A DNA stretch of 64,000 nucleotides from Actinernus sp. WN-2022 (GCA_030867875.1 JAOWCC010001501.1:20861524-20925523); one strand, 5' to 3'. Counted from the first letter of the stretch, positions 11,801-24,102 are shown. The notes: generated by a model from the letters alone, not told the origin. Translations and numbers: made by a program.

Positions 11801-14800
11801 CCAGATATAATGTGCACCTTCATTGGTTGATTGATGCTCACCTGAAAAGTAACAAGTTAAACAAACTGTTGCCTACGCGGGCAACAATTTTTAAACCTAT
11901 GACGTCAGAGGGTAGCAACGCATCAATTGTTGCCCACTGGTGTCACGTGTGCCACTGGCCAGCTAAAGGCAGGAAATATTTGTTTACCAAAATGCCTAGA
12001 TCTTCATCAAAAGCTGTTACCTTTTTCGTTTATAAAAGAAAGTGTTTCAAATGGAACCAGCTCCAAAGACACAATTTACTTCTTTATCAAGCGTCAGAGG
12101 GAGAGAAATTGGTAGCTAAAAAAGATGCAAGAAAAAAAAACACTACTAAAAATGCTGTAGTGACACTGGCAGTGCTTTGTGTTGAAAATCAGCTTCCTGA
12201 AGAGAAGACAACAAACCTCCCTTCTATCATGTACCATAATTTGAAAAAGATCGCAAACATTAATGTTGATGTCATGAAAAATAAGTGTAGCAAAATATTG
12301 TAAGTGCAAAAATTAAGTGACCATGTATTATTACCAACTTTAAGAGAAATACAGCCCTTTAATTGTCATTAATGTGCACATGGTAGATAAATAAAGGTCA
12401 TTGATTGATTGATTGAACCGTCCACAACAGGTGCTCACTAATTTAGGGTGTTAAGAGCTAGTCACCAATTTAGGGTTTTTAGAACTAGTGACACAGCATT
12501 TCCTTTTCCTGAACAACACAAAATACAAGAAAACTCATAGTGACATAGTTAGCAAAACAACTACCGTATTTACCCATGTATAAGCCGCACCTTTTCACCC
12601 AAAATTTTCTTTCAAAATCGGGGGTGCGGCTTATCTACGGGAACACCTAGAAAGGAGACCCAACATTAACATACTTGTATCATGAACCTGAATGAAGCTT
12701 TTATTATGCGACGGTGCATATATTACAATCAGGTTCAAATTGCATCCGATCGTGTAATATAGCAATTTAAGCAAAATCATTGAAAAAAAAACATGCACTT
12801 TCAAATAGTTAAAGCAAAAACTCTTCTAAGACCCACCTTAGACCTAATATATTAGAATTTCGTGAATATCTAAACGTGATTAAGCTTATTTACCTTCCAA
12901 AAACAGGCTGATTCGCAGCGGTTGTTAAAGCATGCATCTAAACAACCAGGCATTCTTCGCAATTTTACATGTGGGAGATTGGCACTAGTTAATGAAAATC
13001 CAAGATGGCGGACCTGACCTACTCGTGCAAGTATTGTTTCGCCAGAAAGCCTTTCTTGCTCTAGCGATTAAAGGAAAGCAGTTCCTTGGAATTGTTGTTA
13101 GTTAATTGGGGAATAAAATTAATGCGGAAGAATTCTGGAGTGATTTAAAGACTGCAGGTTAAAATATACACAAGAAATGACAAGGTAAGTTGAACCATAT
13201 TCGATCGAATTAAAGTTGTGATTATTTATTTATGACAATCTGATGAAGTTTTGCTTCAAGTACGAGTGTTTATGAACTCCAACAAAATATTATTCTTTTT
13301 TTGAAGAAGTTTGGCATCAAGTACAAGCATTTATGAACTCGGATAAAATATTTTCTAATTATTTTTTGTATTTTTCAAAAAAGTTTTTTTTCTAAATTCA
13401 AGCTTCAAAACTTGGGGTGCGGCTTATCTATGGGTGCGGCTTATACACGGGTAAATACGGTAGTTTGAAAAAAATGAATCTGATGGATGCCAGTCTCGTT
13501 CGTCCTCAACGAAAGGAAACAGTTGTCCATTTGTGTCCACGATTTCCACCTACTACATGGAGAAGCTATTCTGACCATTAATCTTTATGTGTAAAGATAT
13601 ATTAGCACTTAGTTCGAGTATCTTCTATCTTTGAGCCGACACCGTGGCTGGCTTACGTGACCACAATTTGCAACAAGACTCCACTTGAAGAACAGTTTCC
13701 TAAAATCATTTTCAGGGCTTTGGCGTTTAACTTATGGAAACAGGTCTCTCTCTGGTTTCGAAGGGCGGAATTCGGGCTTTTAGACAGTGTTTTGCCGAGA
13801 TTTTCGGATTCATCGGGTTGATCATTTGAAGTTTATATATACTCGCACGAAATTTGACAAACAAAGCCGCCGAGACTGCATGATAATAGTTTTCTATTCA
13901 AGTGAGCTGTTATTCGTTCACTGTTCTCTGTAACGAGATTGCCTGCTAGCAGATGATCTCTCTCTCTCTCTCTCTCTGCAGGGAAAATAAAACTGAGGGG
14001 AGAAACCCCAGAAACCTCACAATTTCACAATTATTAGTATTCTCTGTTAATAGTACTGATGACAGGGTTCGGAAGCGACGGGTGAGCGGTAAATATTATA
14101 GTCAACAAAATATTATAGGCAACAAAACTCCGCTTGGTCGACCCGAAAAGAATTGAGCAATTTTCTAAAATCATTTTTTGAGGGCTTCGGCGTTTAACTT
14201 GTGGACAGGTCTCTTTCTCTGGTTTCGAAGGGTTTTCACACAGTGATTTCGCCGAGATTTTCGGATCAGTCACCGCAGATCGATCAAAGTTTATACTCGC
14301 ACGAAATTTGACAACAGAGCCGCCGTGATAATAATTTACCATTGAAACGAGCTGTAATTCGTTCACTGTTCTCTCTTAAACTGGTTCTCTGCTACTGCCA
14401 GCAACGAGATTGCCTGCTAGCAGATCTCTCTCTCTCTCTCTCTGTCTGCAAGTAAAGGCTAAAAATAAAACCGAGGAGAGAAACCCCAGAGAAACCTCTC
14501 ACTTTCATAATTATTAGTATTACCCGGAGAGTGTTCTCTGTTTATAGCAGCGATGCCGGGTGAGCGGTAAATGTTATAGTACAGCCAAGTACTGCTGTAT
14601 AACACTTTGTTGACTTCACATTCATCTTGTAAGGTACAGTTAGTTTCATCAAGGTCATCCATGTTCAAATCAAAATTATCATGTCACCAACATAAAGAAT
14701 ACGTTTAGTTCGTAAGGTTCCCGCTGTGAACAAGGGTCAAAGTCCCGGATATAAACAATAACAAAAGCACGCTAAGCACTGTGGGTGAGATGGCCCCTTT

Positions 14801-15466
14801 AATAATTCTAAAAACCTAACCCTGAAATAAAATAAAAACCTAACCATTTTCGACTCCAAATCATTCATAGAACGACCCTACATATACCTGCACTATAATG
14901 AAGAAGTTAGCATAGTTTAGCACAGTTTTCAAGTGATCTTTTGAAGTGGCCGGGTATTCTATAGTTTAGCCTAAAGAATTTCAACATAGTTTAAAAATTA
15001 TAACCTAGGTTGAAAAAAATTCAACCAGATATCAAAATTTACCTGCAACATACACACCAACAACTCGAAATTAGAGCTTGGGTTGCCTGTGGACCCTCGG
15101 GAAGCAGTGAGTTTTGTTTCCCTCGACTCTCCCTATTTCTCTCAACTGGCGTCTCGGGAAACATCGCGATTCTTGGGAAACAAAACTCACTGTTTCCCTC
15201 GGGGTCAGTGCCCTACATCCGTCATCAGTACACGAGCCGATGAAGCTTGGGTCAGTTGGGATCGTCAAAAGACAAACACGTGCACGCCGGTCGAGGTTTG
15301 CCAGTTAAACGGGCGCACAAACTCCTTTTGAACGGCCAACAATTCAAACCAGTGATAAAAGAATATAGCTGTACTTACCAAAAACCGATCGCAATGATCT
15401 GTCAGCCGCCCCGGAGGATTGTTTCTGTTGATTTTGAACTTGTGCGAGTTGTGCCAAGGTCGCCAT
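5874..15466 (-). CDS. CSTF2: Cleavage stimulation factor subunit 2 (CstF-64), 7 coding exons, 3' end missing
   Basis: CstF-64 binds the GU-rich element downstream of poly(A) sites as part of the nuclear CstF complex. Coding exons, 5' to 3': 15466-15379, 11082-11004, 10915-10746, 10085-9949, 6989-6870, 6685-6463 and 6290-5874. All have GT-AG junctions and matching phase, giving 411 residues so far. The start MATLAQLAQ precedes the RRM (about 25-105), with RNP2 SVFVGNIP and RNP1 KGYGFCEY (67-74). The hinge (about 120-198) contains [14 protein letters not shown] and [19 protein letters not shown], the part that in known homologues binds CSTF3 and symplekin. A Gly/Pro-rich region follows, then 17 pentapeptides GPPDR (294-378). 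The C-terminal helical domain that ends known CstF-64 proteins was not found down to position 1, so its exons probably lie to the left, beyond the LINE. The first intron is 4.3 kb. Confidence 0.95.
5974..6228 (-). repeat. CSTF2: 15-bp coding minisatellite: 17 x GPPDR in CstF-64
   Basis: Seventeen tandem 15-bp units encode Gly-Pro-Pro-Asp-Arg, with one unit GPSDR. Units differ mainly at silent third positions (GGG/GGA/GGT before CCC on the plus strand), so the peptide seems constrained while the DNA drifts. Vertebrate CstF-64 has a pentapeptide array of different sequence (MEARA/G) at the equivalent place. The repeat is open in several other frames on both strands; those are shadows. Confidence 0.93.
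8486..8670. repeat. Foldback repeat with TTTACTTTGCAT words
   Basis: The words TTTACTTTGCAT and ATGCAAAGTAAA alternate on both strands. The central palindrome GTAAATGCAAAGTAAAC / GTTTACTTTGCATTCATTTAC is near 8590-8633. A shorter relative lies at 7087-7160. Probably a MITE family. Confidence 0.6.
8955..9788. mobile_element. Non-autonomous DNA transposon, 834 bp, TA target duplication
   Basis: Both ends carry CCGTATTCACTCAC(A/G)GATAAG as inverted repeats and both are flanked by TA. Subterminal GGTGCGGCTTATC words occur at both ends and are doubled at the right end. No transposase frame is seen inside. It lies in a CSTF2 intron. Superfamily not assigned; the TA duplication suggests Tc1/mariner-type integration. 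Related to the element at 12564-13460 by its ends only. Confidence 0.85.
10535..10713. mobile_element. MITE fragment, partner of 11456-11757
   Basis: About 180 bp, from GTATATAACATGG through TTTTCAACTGGCGGTTTCC to a decayed GCATGCGCC...GGCTTGTGCTTTAACATTT foldback. It shares most of its length with the element at 11510-11712, but lacks the right half of the hairpin. Confidence 0.7.
11130..11455. mobile_element. Foldback element: 135-bp hairpin plus tail
   Basis: 11130-11264 is a near-perfect palindrome with arms GAAATATACCCTGATATTTT and the complementary ATATCAGGGCATATTTC, with ATTATCTGATCC/GGATCAGATAAT inside. The tail to about 11455 contains GTTGTTATCATCCTTCAC and ACCAATCACGCG. A second hairpin copy is at 55821-55958, and the tail recurs in opposite orientation at 54590-54735. 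Confidence 0.75.
11456..11757. mobile_element. Foldback element: tail plus 126-bp hairpin
   Basis: The left part contains CTCTGATTGGCTAAG and TTTTCAACTGGCGGTTTCC. The right part (11625-11750) is a strong hairpin with arms ATACTATCATAAAACAC and GTGTTTTATGATAGTATA, and CATTTGAGAACA/TGTTCTCAAATG inside. Longer relative of 10535-10713. Confidence 0.75.
11755..12303 (+). CDS. Unrecognised 182-residue open frame in CSTF2 intron 1
   Basis: Uninterrupted frame on the plus strand, antisense to CSTF2. It starts inside the end of the foldback element and runs through a Lys-rich protein (C-terminal part [20 protein letters not shown]). No family, signal peptide or membrane segment is recognised. No splice sites or promoter are evident. 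Just downstream a tail AAATAAAGGTCATTGATTGATTG (12390-12415) looks like the 3' end of a non-LTR retrotransposon, so the frame may belong to a transposable element or be chance. Low trust as a gene. Confidence 0.2.
   Translation: MAKVSLFVKYTSHKFSRYNVHLHWLIDAHLKSNKLNKLLPTRATIFKPMTSEGSNASIVAHWCHVCHWPAKGRKYLFTKMPRSSSKAVTFFVYKRKCFKWNQLQRHNLLLYQASEGEKLVAKKDARKKNTTKNAVVTLAVLCVENQLPEEKTTNLPSIMYHNLKKIANINVDVMKNKCSKIL
12390..12418 (+). mobile_element. LINE-type 3' tail with (ATTG)n
   Basis: AATAAA followed by GGTC and then ATTGATTGATTGATTG. CR1-like elements end in short tandem repeats of this kind. The body upstream is not recognisable. Confidence 0.4.
12564..13460. mobile_element. Non-autonomous DNA transposon, 897 bp, TA target duplication
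   Basis: Inverted ends CCGTATTTACCC(A/G)TGTATAAG, each flanked by TA (12562-12563 and 13461-13462). GGGTGCGGCTTATC subterminal words are present at both ends. No transposase frame. It lies in CSTF2 intron 1. Same terminal family as 8955-9788 but different internal sequence. Confidence 0.87.
13690..14583. repeat. Diverged tandem duplication of about 420 bp
   Basis: 13690-14105 and 14160-14583 align over shared words such as GAGATTGCCTGCTAGCAGAT (about 13934 and 14405), GCCGAGATTTTCGGAT and TGAGCGGTAAAT. The offset is about 470 bp. Each copy has a (CT)n tract (about 13959-13977 and 14425-14442). Copies differ by many substitutions and indels, so the duplication is old. Located in CSTF2 intron 1. 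Confidence 0.8.
15092..15206. repeat. Foldback repeat, 115 bp
   Basis: Arms GACCCTCGGGAAGCAGTGAG and the complement of TTTCCCTCGGGGTC, with TTTTGTTTCCC/GGGAAACAAAA inside. It lies in CSTF2 intron 1, about 170 bp downstream (in gene direction) of exon 1. Probably a MITE. Confidence 0.8.
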
Positions 15467-17039
15467 GTTGGATTACATGTAACCCACAATACACTGCGAG
15501 GAAACATCTGGCCTTTCGATCCCAGTCCTTTTCGCAGCTGAAAAAAGATTTAAGCGCCGCAAGACAAAAATATTCATTTTTTATTCTCGCGATGCCATGG
15601 TTATTATAGCTATTAGATTCTAACTATTCACACGAAGGTATAAGTCCCAGGGACAAATCCCTTGTTGTGTTCATACGAGGGGACGTGTTGGACATTGTGA
15701 TTTTAGCAGACGCCATCTTGAAATAAAGTTCGTAAGTAAAATGATGTTATTACGATGAAATCGCCGGTCTCCCTCATGCAAGTAGGGGATGCTGTTCGCA
15801 GTTGCATGAACAGTTCAGAGTTCACACGAGGGGACAATCGCATCCTCGGGAATTGTCCCCTCAATTTCCGGCCTCAATGAGGGGACAACCCAGAGGGGAT
15901 AACCCAGAGGGGATACTCCTGATATATGGACTATATGGGGATGATCCGCTGGACAGGGTATATCCATTTTCACATCGACAGATGGTATTTATCTAGTGCC
16001 GTTATTTAGTCTAGTGCTTGATGAAGACTTATTTAGTTATGACACTCATTATACAAGATCACAATAAACACTGACATCCAAGTATAGATAATTCGTTATT
16101 TGTCTTATAGAGGGAACATTTTAACACTTTGTCTTGAACAGGGTATGGAAATTTGAGTTTTTTTGTCTTAAACAGGGTAAGGGTTTCAGAGCCCCAGCGG
16201 CACACCCCAGGGACTTGGTTCAGCCGAAACGGGAGAAAATGGATCTGCATTCTTGCTCCGAGGGACTGAAAAATTGCACTGACCCGTTCCTGTCTGCTCT
16301 TGACGTACCGATGACTGAATGCACCTACGGCATGTCCGTAGCAGTTACCGTAATGACTACTTTGAGCTTGTTCTGATAAACATCAATACTATGACCCGTC
16401 AGGCTCAGAATACTCATATATTAGTAATCCTGTAAAAACAACTCAATATGACATGCGCTAGGGATACGCTCTATCCAATATACCGGTTCCACCCTTTGGA
16501 ATTAATTATGAAGTCAAGCCAACATAATTTTTTCCCTTTCTTTCTTTCGCAATCACATAATAACAGATACATTAAATGATTATTCATACGGCAAAGCCTT
16601 ACCAGTTTGTAAAAAAAATCCTCTTTATTCTGATATATGTAGCACTTCAATTTTATAATTTGTATTTACCTAACGCGACTAGATAAAATACACTTTTTTG
16701 TTTTTGTTTTTTTTTGTAATTTACATACTGATACTGACAAGAATTCGTAGGGGAATCCTCACGATTAGCTTATGCTATCTGTCTCGGTTTTGACTATTAT
16801 CTTATAATTACTGTAAACTTTTGTTTTCTTTATGTAATTGTTTGAACTATCACGTGCTTTTATGTACAGTGAGTCAAATAAACTAAGCTGGATTAAAATC
16901 TTAAAAGTTATATTAAGGGAGGAGGGGGTAAAGAAAATATTTTGTAGAACTTGATCAGGAATAACTTTGTACAATTGTATACGAAGTGGACGTTAAAGGG
17001 GGAGAGGAAGGGCTTAACCTTCAAATGATGTTAAGATTT

Positions 17040-17310
17040 TGTTTTGATTTGTCGATGACCCCTTATAACTATATCGTAACTCTGTAATTTGCTTGGATCA
17101 GCAGGACAAAAACAACGGAAAACCATTTCAAGGTACGGCATGCCGTACACTAACGGTGCCGTAGTCAGTGCCGTACTTTGTCCCACTCATACGAAATCCG
17201 CTCTAAGGTACTGTGCCATAACCCTGTAATTTGATTGGATCAGAAGACAAAAACAATAGACCGTACAGTAACGGTGCTGTAAGTCATTGCCGTATAAACC
17301 TGCCCTCTCA
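17040..17310. repeat. Dispersed repeat with GGATCAG(A)AGGACAAAAACAA
   Basis: Two tandem diverged halves share GTAATTTG(C/A)TTGGATCAG, GACAAAAACAA and ACGGTGC(C/T)GTA. A third copy is at 62030-62207, continuing at 62692, where it is split by an insertion. Probably an old DNA transposon relic. Confidence 0.65.
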
Positions 17311-17543
17311 TAGGAGTTCCGCCCTATCAATGCAAGTAAAAGGCTGTTAAAAGTGCCCACAAACTCTTCCACACCTATCAATGCCCCCTCTCCGGGCAAC
17401 TAAAAATCTAAAAATATATATATTAAATCAACCGAGGAATTCCTGTACACATACAGTTTACTAATTCCTGTACAGGCGTTCTATTTGGGGACCAGCGCTA
17501 TATTTGAACGAGGGAAGAATGGTTCGAGCCGACAAAAAAGGAA

Positions 17544-17569
17544 GGGGGGGGGGGGGGGGGGGGGGGGGG
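17544..17569 (+). repeat. Poly-G tract, 26 bases
   Basis: Uninterrupted run of 26 G, a potential G-quadruplex and a likely sequencing or assembly weak spot. Comparable C tracts are at 55571-55594 (24), 36785-36799 (15) and 32987-32998 (12). Confidence 0.95.
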
Positions 17570-18307
17570 ATGTGGAGAGAATGGCTGCATTGCAGGCTGA
17601 AGCTGTGTATTTTATTTTATTATCTAATAGTGTTAAATTTACACTAGTTATCTCTGTCACTATTAAACGTAGGCAGCATCCTGCTATGATTCAAAATAAA
17701 AGTGACTAATTTTCAAAACAAATGGAACAAGGTATCGTATGCGGGTAACGAGAAAAACTCCCCCACCCCCCAAATTGGGCTAGCGTTCCTGTCTCAATTG
17801 AATACTAAACTTATATTATTACGATAATCAACGCAATAGAAAGAGGGAATAGTAAATTACACAAGAGAAAAGCATTCTATAAATTATTGAATGTAGAAAC
17901 TATAAATTATTTCATCAGCTTCTAGATCTCAGTTCTGTCTGGCGCAGTTTTCTCGAAGAATTATGAAGCAAACATGAAATTATTGCTTTGGTTGCCGAAT
18001 GAAACCTTCTCATGGAAAGCGCAAGTGCATCGGAAATCAGGAAAGCTGTTCCGCTCCTAAAAATAAATTTGACAACAACATTGATGTAATGCGAAATTCT
18101 CTTTACCGTTTTGAGTCATGCTACCTATTATTTACCTGACATTTAACATTAATTTAACATTTATCGGTCCTCTTTGTATTTAAGAAAGGATTGCGACGTT
18201 GTCAAAAGAACCTCGGTTAATGTTGAATGGACGGAACATTACCCAATGTTATACTCAACCTCTATCTTCTTCCAACAAACCATATCGCGATCGCTATGTT
18301 AAGTATC

Positions 18308-18371
18308 TGACGTCATGATGACTAGGCATCCATCAGCCAATCAGAACGTGAGAATTCATGTGATAAATATA
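18308..18371 (+). promoter_or_regulatory. Polyubiquitin core promoter: CRE, CCAAT box, TATA-like
   Basis: TGACGTCA (perfect ATF/CREB site) is at 18308-18315, CCAAT within CAGCCAATCAG at 18337-18341, and the TATA-like ATAAATATA at 18363-18371. They are spaced as in an RNA polymerase II promoter and lie 125-190 bp upstream of the polyubiquitin ATG. The transcription start is inferred near 18395. A TTCTCGAA half-pair resembling a heat-shock element is further up at 17950-17957. Confidence 0.65.
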
Positions 18372-18487
18372 TTGCACTTTACACTTACGCCATATTTGCT
18401 TCGAAGTCAAAGTGAAAGAGCGACTTCTGTCGGTTTAAAGCGAGAAAAAAGCTACCGAAAAGCATCGAAAAAGCGCCCAATCTCTAA

Positions 18488-20098
<1,611 letters not shown>

Positions 20099-20428
20099 AC
20101 TGTTATCAACTAATGCTTTTGGCAGTGAACCTATGTTTAATAATCACTGAGGACTGGATAATCCTGTACTTTAAGTTTAAGCAGTATTCACCTGTTTCAT
20201 GGAACCGTTTCATGCACAATTTTTTTTAAAGCTTTGTTATTTTTTTGCAACATTTGTCGTCACTGCTTCTTGACTGCTGGATTACTTACAAGCTCGAATA
20301 AGGCTATACATTAATAATTATAGTAGATTACTTAAACCTTGTGTTTACCATAAATTTTAATTTTCAGGGTATAGGAGTTGTACGGTAGCTAAAATATTTA
20401 CCATGTAGTATCAGTAATATGTATGTGC

Positions 20429-20434
20429 AATAAA
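20429..20434 (+). terminator. Polyubiquitin polyadenylation signal
   Basis: AATAAA 331 bp after the stop codon, followed by a T/G-rich stretch (TGCTGTCAGGTTGTATCC) that suits a CstF target. Cleavage is expected near 20450. Confidence 0.7.
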
Positions 20435-20455
20435 GACAATGGAAGAGAATAATCA

Positions 20456-23400
20456 TGCTGTCAGGTTGTATCCTTTTTGGGTCTACTGCTAGCTGCATAT
20501 TGGACCTTATGCCATAGGAAGCAAATAATGCCAGATTTAAAGTGCAACATCAACATCATAATTATTATCAATTTCACAAACCATCCAGGCAGTTAGATAT
20601 TTAAGTTGGGGTATAATATTATGCAATCTATTATTTGCCATGCTGTGATCATCAGTCTGTGGTAGATTTGCCACTTTCAGTAACCATTTGAATTTCAAAA
20701 CCTGTCCAACTATGCATTGTCAAATTGCTTGTATCAAAATGTTTTGGCCATTTTCAAGGTTGGGCTCGAGATTGAAAACAGTGTAGGCAGTTTATAACCA
20801 GATCTCTTTATAGAATGCTTATATTCTTGAAATGTTATTGGCAGCTTTCATAATATTCTAAAATTAAAATTAACCTAAAGGACAGTGCCTATGAAGTGAA
20901 AAAAAAAAAAACTTTTTATTTTATTAAATGTTAGTTTCCCTTGTTACATTCCTGTTGTTTTGTGAGTCAATTTGAATCTGTTTTTGGAAAGTTTCTTTTG
21001 TAATTTTCCTGTTTAGTTTAATTGTTTCACGAAGCAGAAATAAATAAAACAAAAGGCCACTAAGTATGATGGTTGGGCCAAATTATTTTAGGCATGAAGC
21101 AATAAGGCAAGAACCTCTGGTGGTGCCAGTTGAGAATCTCACCTCCATGCCTTGGATCAATATTTTTTACCTTGTTGCCAAATGGTTCTCTATTATTAGG
21201 TCTAATAATGGCATACCAGATTGCTAGAATCATGTCACACCTTTCGTTTGCACTGTTACGTCAGTTGACCGAATTTTATTCAATTTTTATATTCCTATGA
21301 GTCTCAGAATACTATTTAGACTGGTCTAAATTAGACACAAAATAATCTGTGCAAAGAATTCTGGTAGTTGTAGTCAACTGACATAAGTGCAAATGGCCTA
21401 TTGGTGGAAATGCACAAATGTTGTACCTGATCAGAGACATGGAAGTGAGATTCTCAACCAGCACCACATTTTGTTCTCACCTCACTGCTTTGAACCTCTG
21501 GTACCCAGGGTATAATTACATTATAATAGTATAATGAGGAATTTCGATTATTTGTATGTTTACAATATGAACTTTGCAAATGACTTGGCACAGCCTTTGT
21601 ATGTCAATGACAGATGTCATCTTCGATAAGGGACTGAATTATGACCAGTGACGTCCAAAGGAGCTTGGCTAATCCCAAGATGCCCTTCGTCAACCTCCAG
21701 AGGCTAATATTTTAGAACGTCCACTTCCAGGAGAAGTATTGCATAACAAGAAGTCTATTTTCACTGAATCCCAATCAGTATTTCAGTCAGAATTGAGATT
21801 TATTTGAGTTTTTAAAACCAAAAGACAGCAATACAATAACATTAACGACTCATCTGTAATTTTATTCTCAACCTTACATTGCAGTAGACCCCATTGAGTA
21901 CCTAATTTTATTTTTCTCGGTTTGAAAATGGTGTTTACTGCAACAACAAAAAAGTTGGCGAGTGCATGTGTACCCATTTGAACCAAGAAATTGGAAGATA
22001 ATTTAGTTTAGAGTTTGGAAATTATGTTAATTAAATAAGCTACCGGTACACTAATAGCTAGCTAGGGGGAGGGAGTTACAAAGCAACTGATCATTGTTTC
22101 AGGTGCCTGGCCCTGTAATCTAAAAAAACAATTTATTATTGAAATTATACCAATTTATGTACATGTAATAGGGTCTGTAACACCATTTAGACTTGTTCCC
22201 CATCAAAATCTAACTGCCCATAGGGCATTTACATGATGGCATCTACCAGAATCCTTTTCAAATTATTTTTCTCATTCAGATTTATCAACTGCTTTGAGAA
22301 TACCAAGACAATGGTCTAAATTAGAGGAACAAAAGGATCAGTGCAAGGAGTTTTGGTAATTAATTGCAACGTAACATGCAAATGTCCTACAATGTATCCC
22401 CCCAGCCCCACCCCCCAAAAAAACATGACAACATGGGTGATTTTATCAGACTTTATTCTATTTTATTTTTCAAACATTTTTCTTAAGTGCCTAGAAAAAT
22501 TACCAGCAATGTTTATAATCTTTATAGAAAATATTGTTTAATTATTCAGTTATCGGGTCAAACCTCTTTATTACTGGTAATACTGACTTTCACCAGTTCA
22601 ATGCAAGTCACTAATCTAAGCTAATGCAAGTTGCATTTCCATTGTGATTAGTTCTTTTCTCCATAATTGATGGGCTATATGCAATAAGGGTATAAGCAAC
22701 TCCTGATCACATTATAAATTCTCCCTTACAAAAAGACAATTTAGAATGTGATCAGGAGTCGCTCGCCCTTTTTGCACACAGCCCTTCAATTTTGAAACTT
22801 TGGACTTTTAAAAATTAACTGTAAGGTCAGGCCCTTCTAGGGGGGTCTCAGCATACCCCCTGTCTGAGTTTCAAAACTAGTTGTGTTGCAGTCTTGGAAG
22901 GTGGGCATGTCACTGTCAGAATTTCGTCTATTGTTTTCTTATTTCTCTCGACTGTCACTCTTGCAATTTCAGACGTTTGTTATTTCATTTCCTTCATGTC
23001 GCTGTTTCAACGTCGGAAATTACCCCTAACAGAGCCTCTGTAAGTAACATTATCTAAGCTATATGCCTTGTACATTTTAAAATCATCATCATCATTGCCT
23101 TCACTTAGTATATTCTCTACTTTCAATGCTTCGCCTTATTATTGTCCTATGTGTAAAATATATTTTCCTTGGGATTTTCAAAATATTTTTCAGCCAAATG
23201 TATTATTTAAATGGTTTTTCATAAACTTATGATTGGTTCAACCATCCAACTCAACATAGTTTACATTGGGCTACAATCATCATTCAAAGTGAGAGGAGCT
23301 GTTCCCAACTTTGACTTGCTGCCATTTATTAGTTTGCAAGACAGTAAGAAAATAAGCCCTCACACTTGGAATGACTTGATGGTACTAATTAATGATACAT

Positions 23401-23691
23401 GTAGCAACTCACAAACATTTTCAAAAACATTGTCAATTAAGAATTAGCTTCATTTCTCTTTGTACTCTATGACATCCATTATGACAACTTAAAGTTAGGG
23501 ATATATTATATGCAATGATGGAATGCTATTTTGCCTGTACTAGTGTATAATTTTTACAAATTATGGTCAATTATCTATTATGAATGCTTTTTCAATTATG
23601 CAGCAGACCCCCAAACATGGAAGTTGTGGAATGATCTCATATTGTGCATTATTACATGTGTATAATTATTATTATCTACAGCAGTGCTTAC
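20456..23691. other. Intergenic region after polyubiquitin; one foldback MITE
   Basis: AT-rich sequence with short open frames that have no recognisable content. It contains the foldback at 22667-22790. A frame at 23211-23447 (WNDLMVLINDTCSNSQTFSK) faintly resembles the C-terminal tail of a LINE reverse transcriptase, but this is weak. Confidence 0.45.
22667..22790. mobile_element. Foldback MITE with CTCCTGATCACA core, copy 1
   Basis: Palindrome whose arms begin ATTGATGGGCT and end AGCCCTTCAAT, with GCAATAAGGG/CCCTTTTTGC and AACTCCTGATCACATT/AATGTGATCAGGAGT inside. A second copy is at 43931-44040. Confidence 0.8.
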
Positions 23692-24102
23692 AGGAAACCC
23701 TCAGGATGTTGGAACAAGTTGCCATTAAATTGTTGGCAATAATTATAGTCTATTAGTTGAAAATATGTTTGAAAATTAGAAAACATTATTTTTCGTTTTT
23801 GGAAAAAATTGGATATGAGTATATTGTAGAGCAACCTTTTTGTGGATGCTGCCATCCTGGATGTGATGACGTTTCACGGCAGTCCCTATTGTCAGAAAAT
23901 AATAGCTTAGTTTTGTTGTGTAACAATAGGGACCGACAAAAAAACACCATCACATCCAAGATGGCGGCACCCATGAAAATAATTCAAAGCTTAATATTTA
24001 CTTGCATGTATCATTTTTTTACAAAACCTAAGACATTTTCAACTTAGATCATATTGCCAACAATTAATGGAAATTAACTTGTTCCAACAGTCAGGGTTTC
24101 CT
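23692..24102. mobile_element. Long foldback element, 411 bp
   Basis: Arms of about 150 bp: AGGAAACCCT...GTTGGAACAAGTT at the left and its complement at the right, ending AGGGTTTCCT. ATTGTTGGCAAT/ATTGCCAACAAT, CATCACATCC and CAATAGGGAC pair further in. It lies just downstream of the NOX2 stop and may be part of its 3' UTR. The 96-residue frame inside it is an artefact. Confidence 0.85.

Larger units (their letters stand above)
15467..18307. other. Intergenic region between CSTF2 and polyubiquitin (divergent genes)
   Basis: It must contain the CSTF2 promoter close to 15467-15750; CGCCATCTTG occurs at about 15712, but no TATA is evident. 15820-15920 has repeated GAGGGGACAA words with a small hairpin around AATTGTCCCCTC. 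17040-17310 holds two diverged copies of a dispersed repeat, and 17544-17569 is a G tract. No frame in this stretch is supported as a gene. Confidence 0.5.

Noticed and set aside
15265..15507. 80-codon minus-strand frame over CSTF2 exon 1
   Set aside because: Overlaps exon 1 in another frame; the ATG at 15466 gives the RRM start and a proper donor.
17950..17957. Heat-shock element of polyubiquitin
   Set aside because: TTCTCGAA has just two properly spaced half-sites, about 0.5 kb from the ATG; too weak for a separate call.
23757..24047. 96-codon plus-strand frame with Cys residues
   Set aside because: It lies wholly within a palindromic element; the Cys-rich look arises from the arm sequence.
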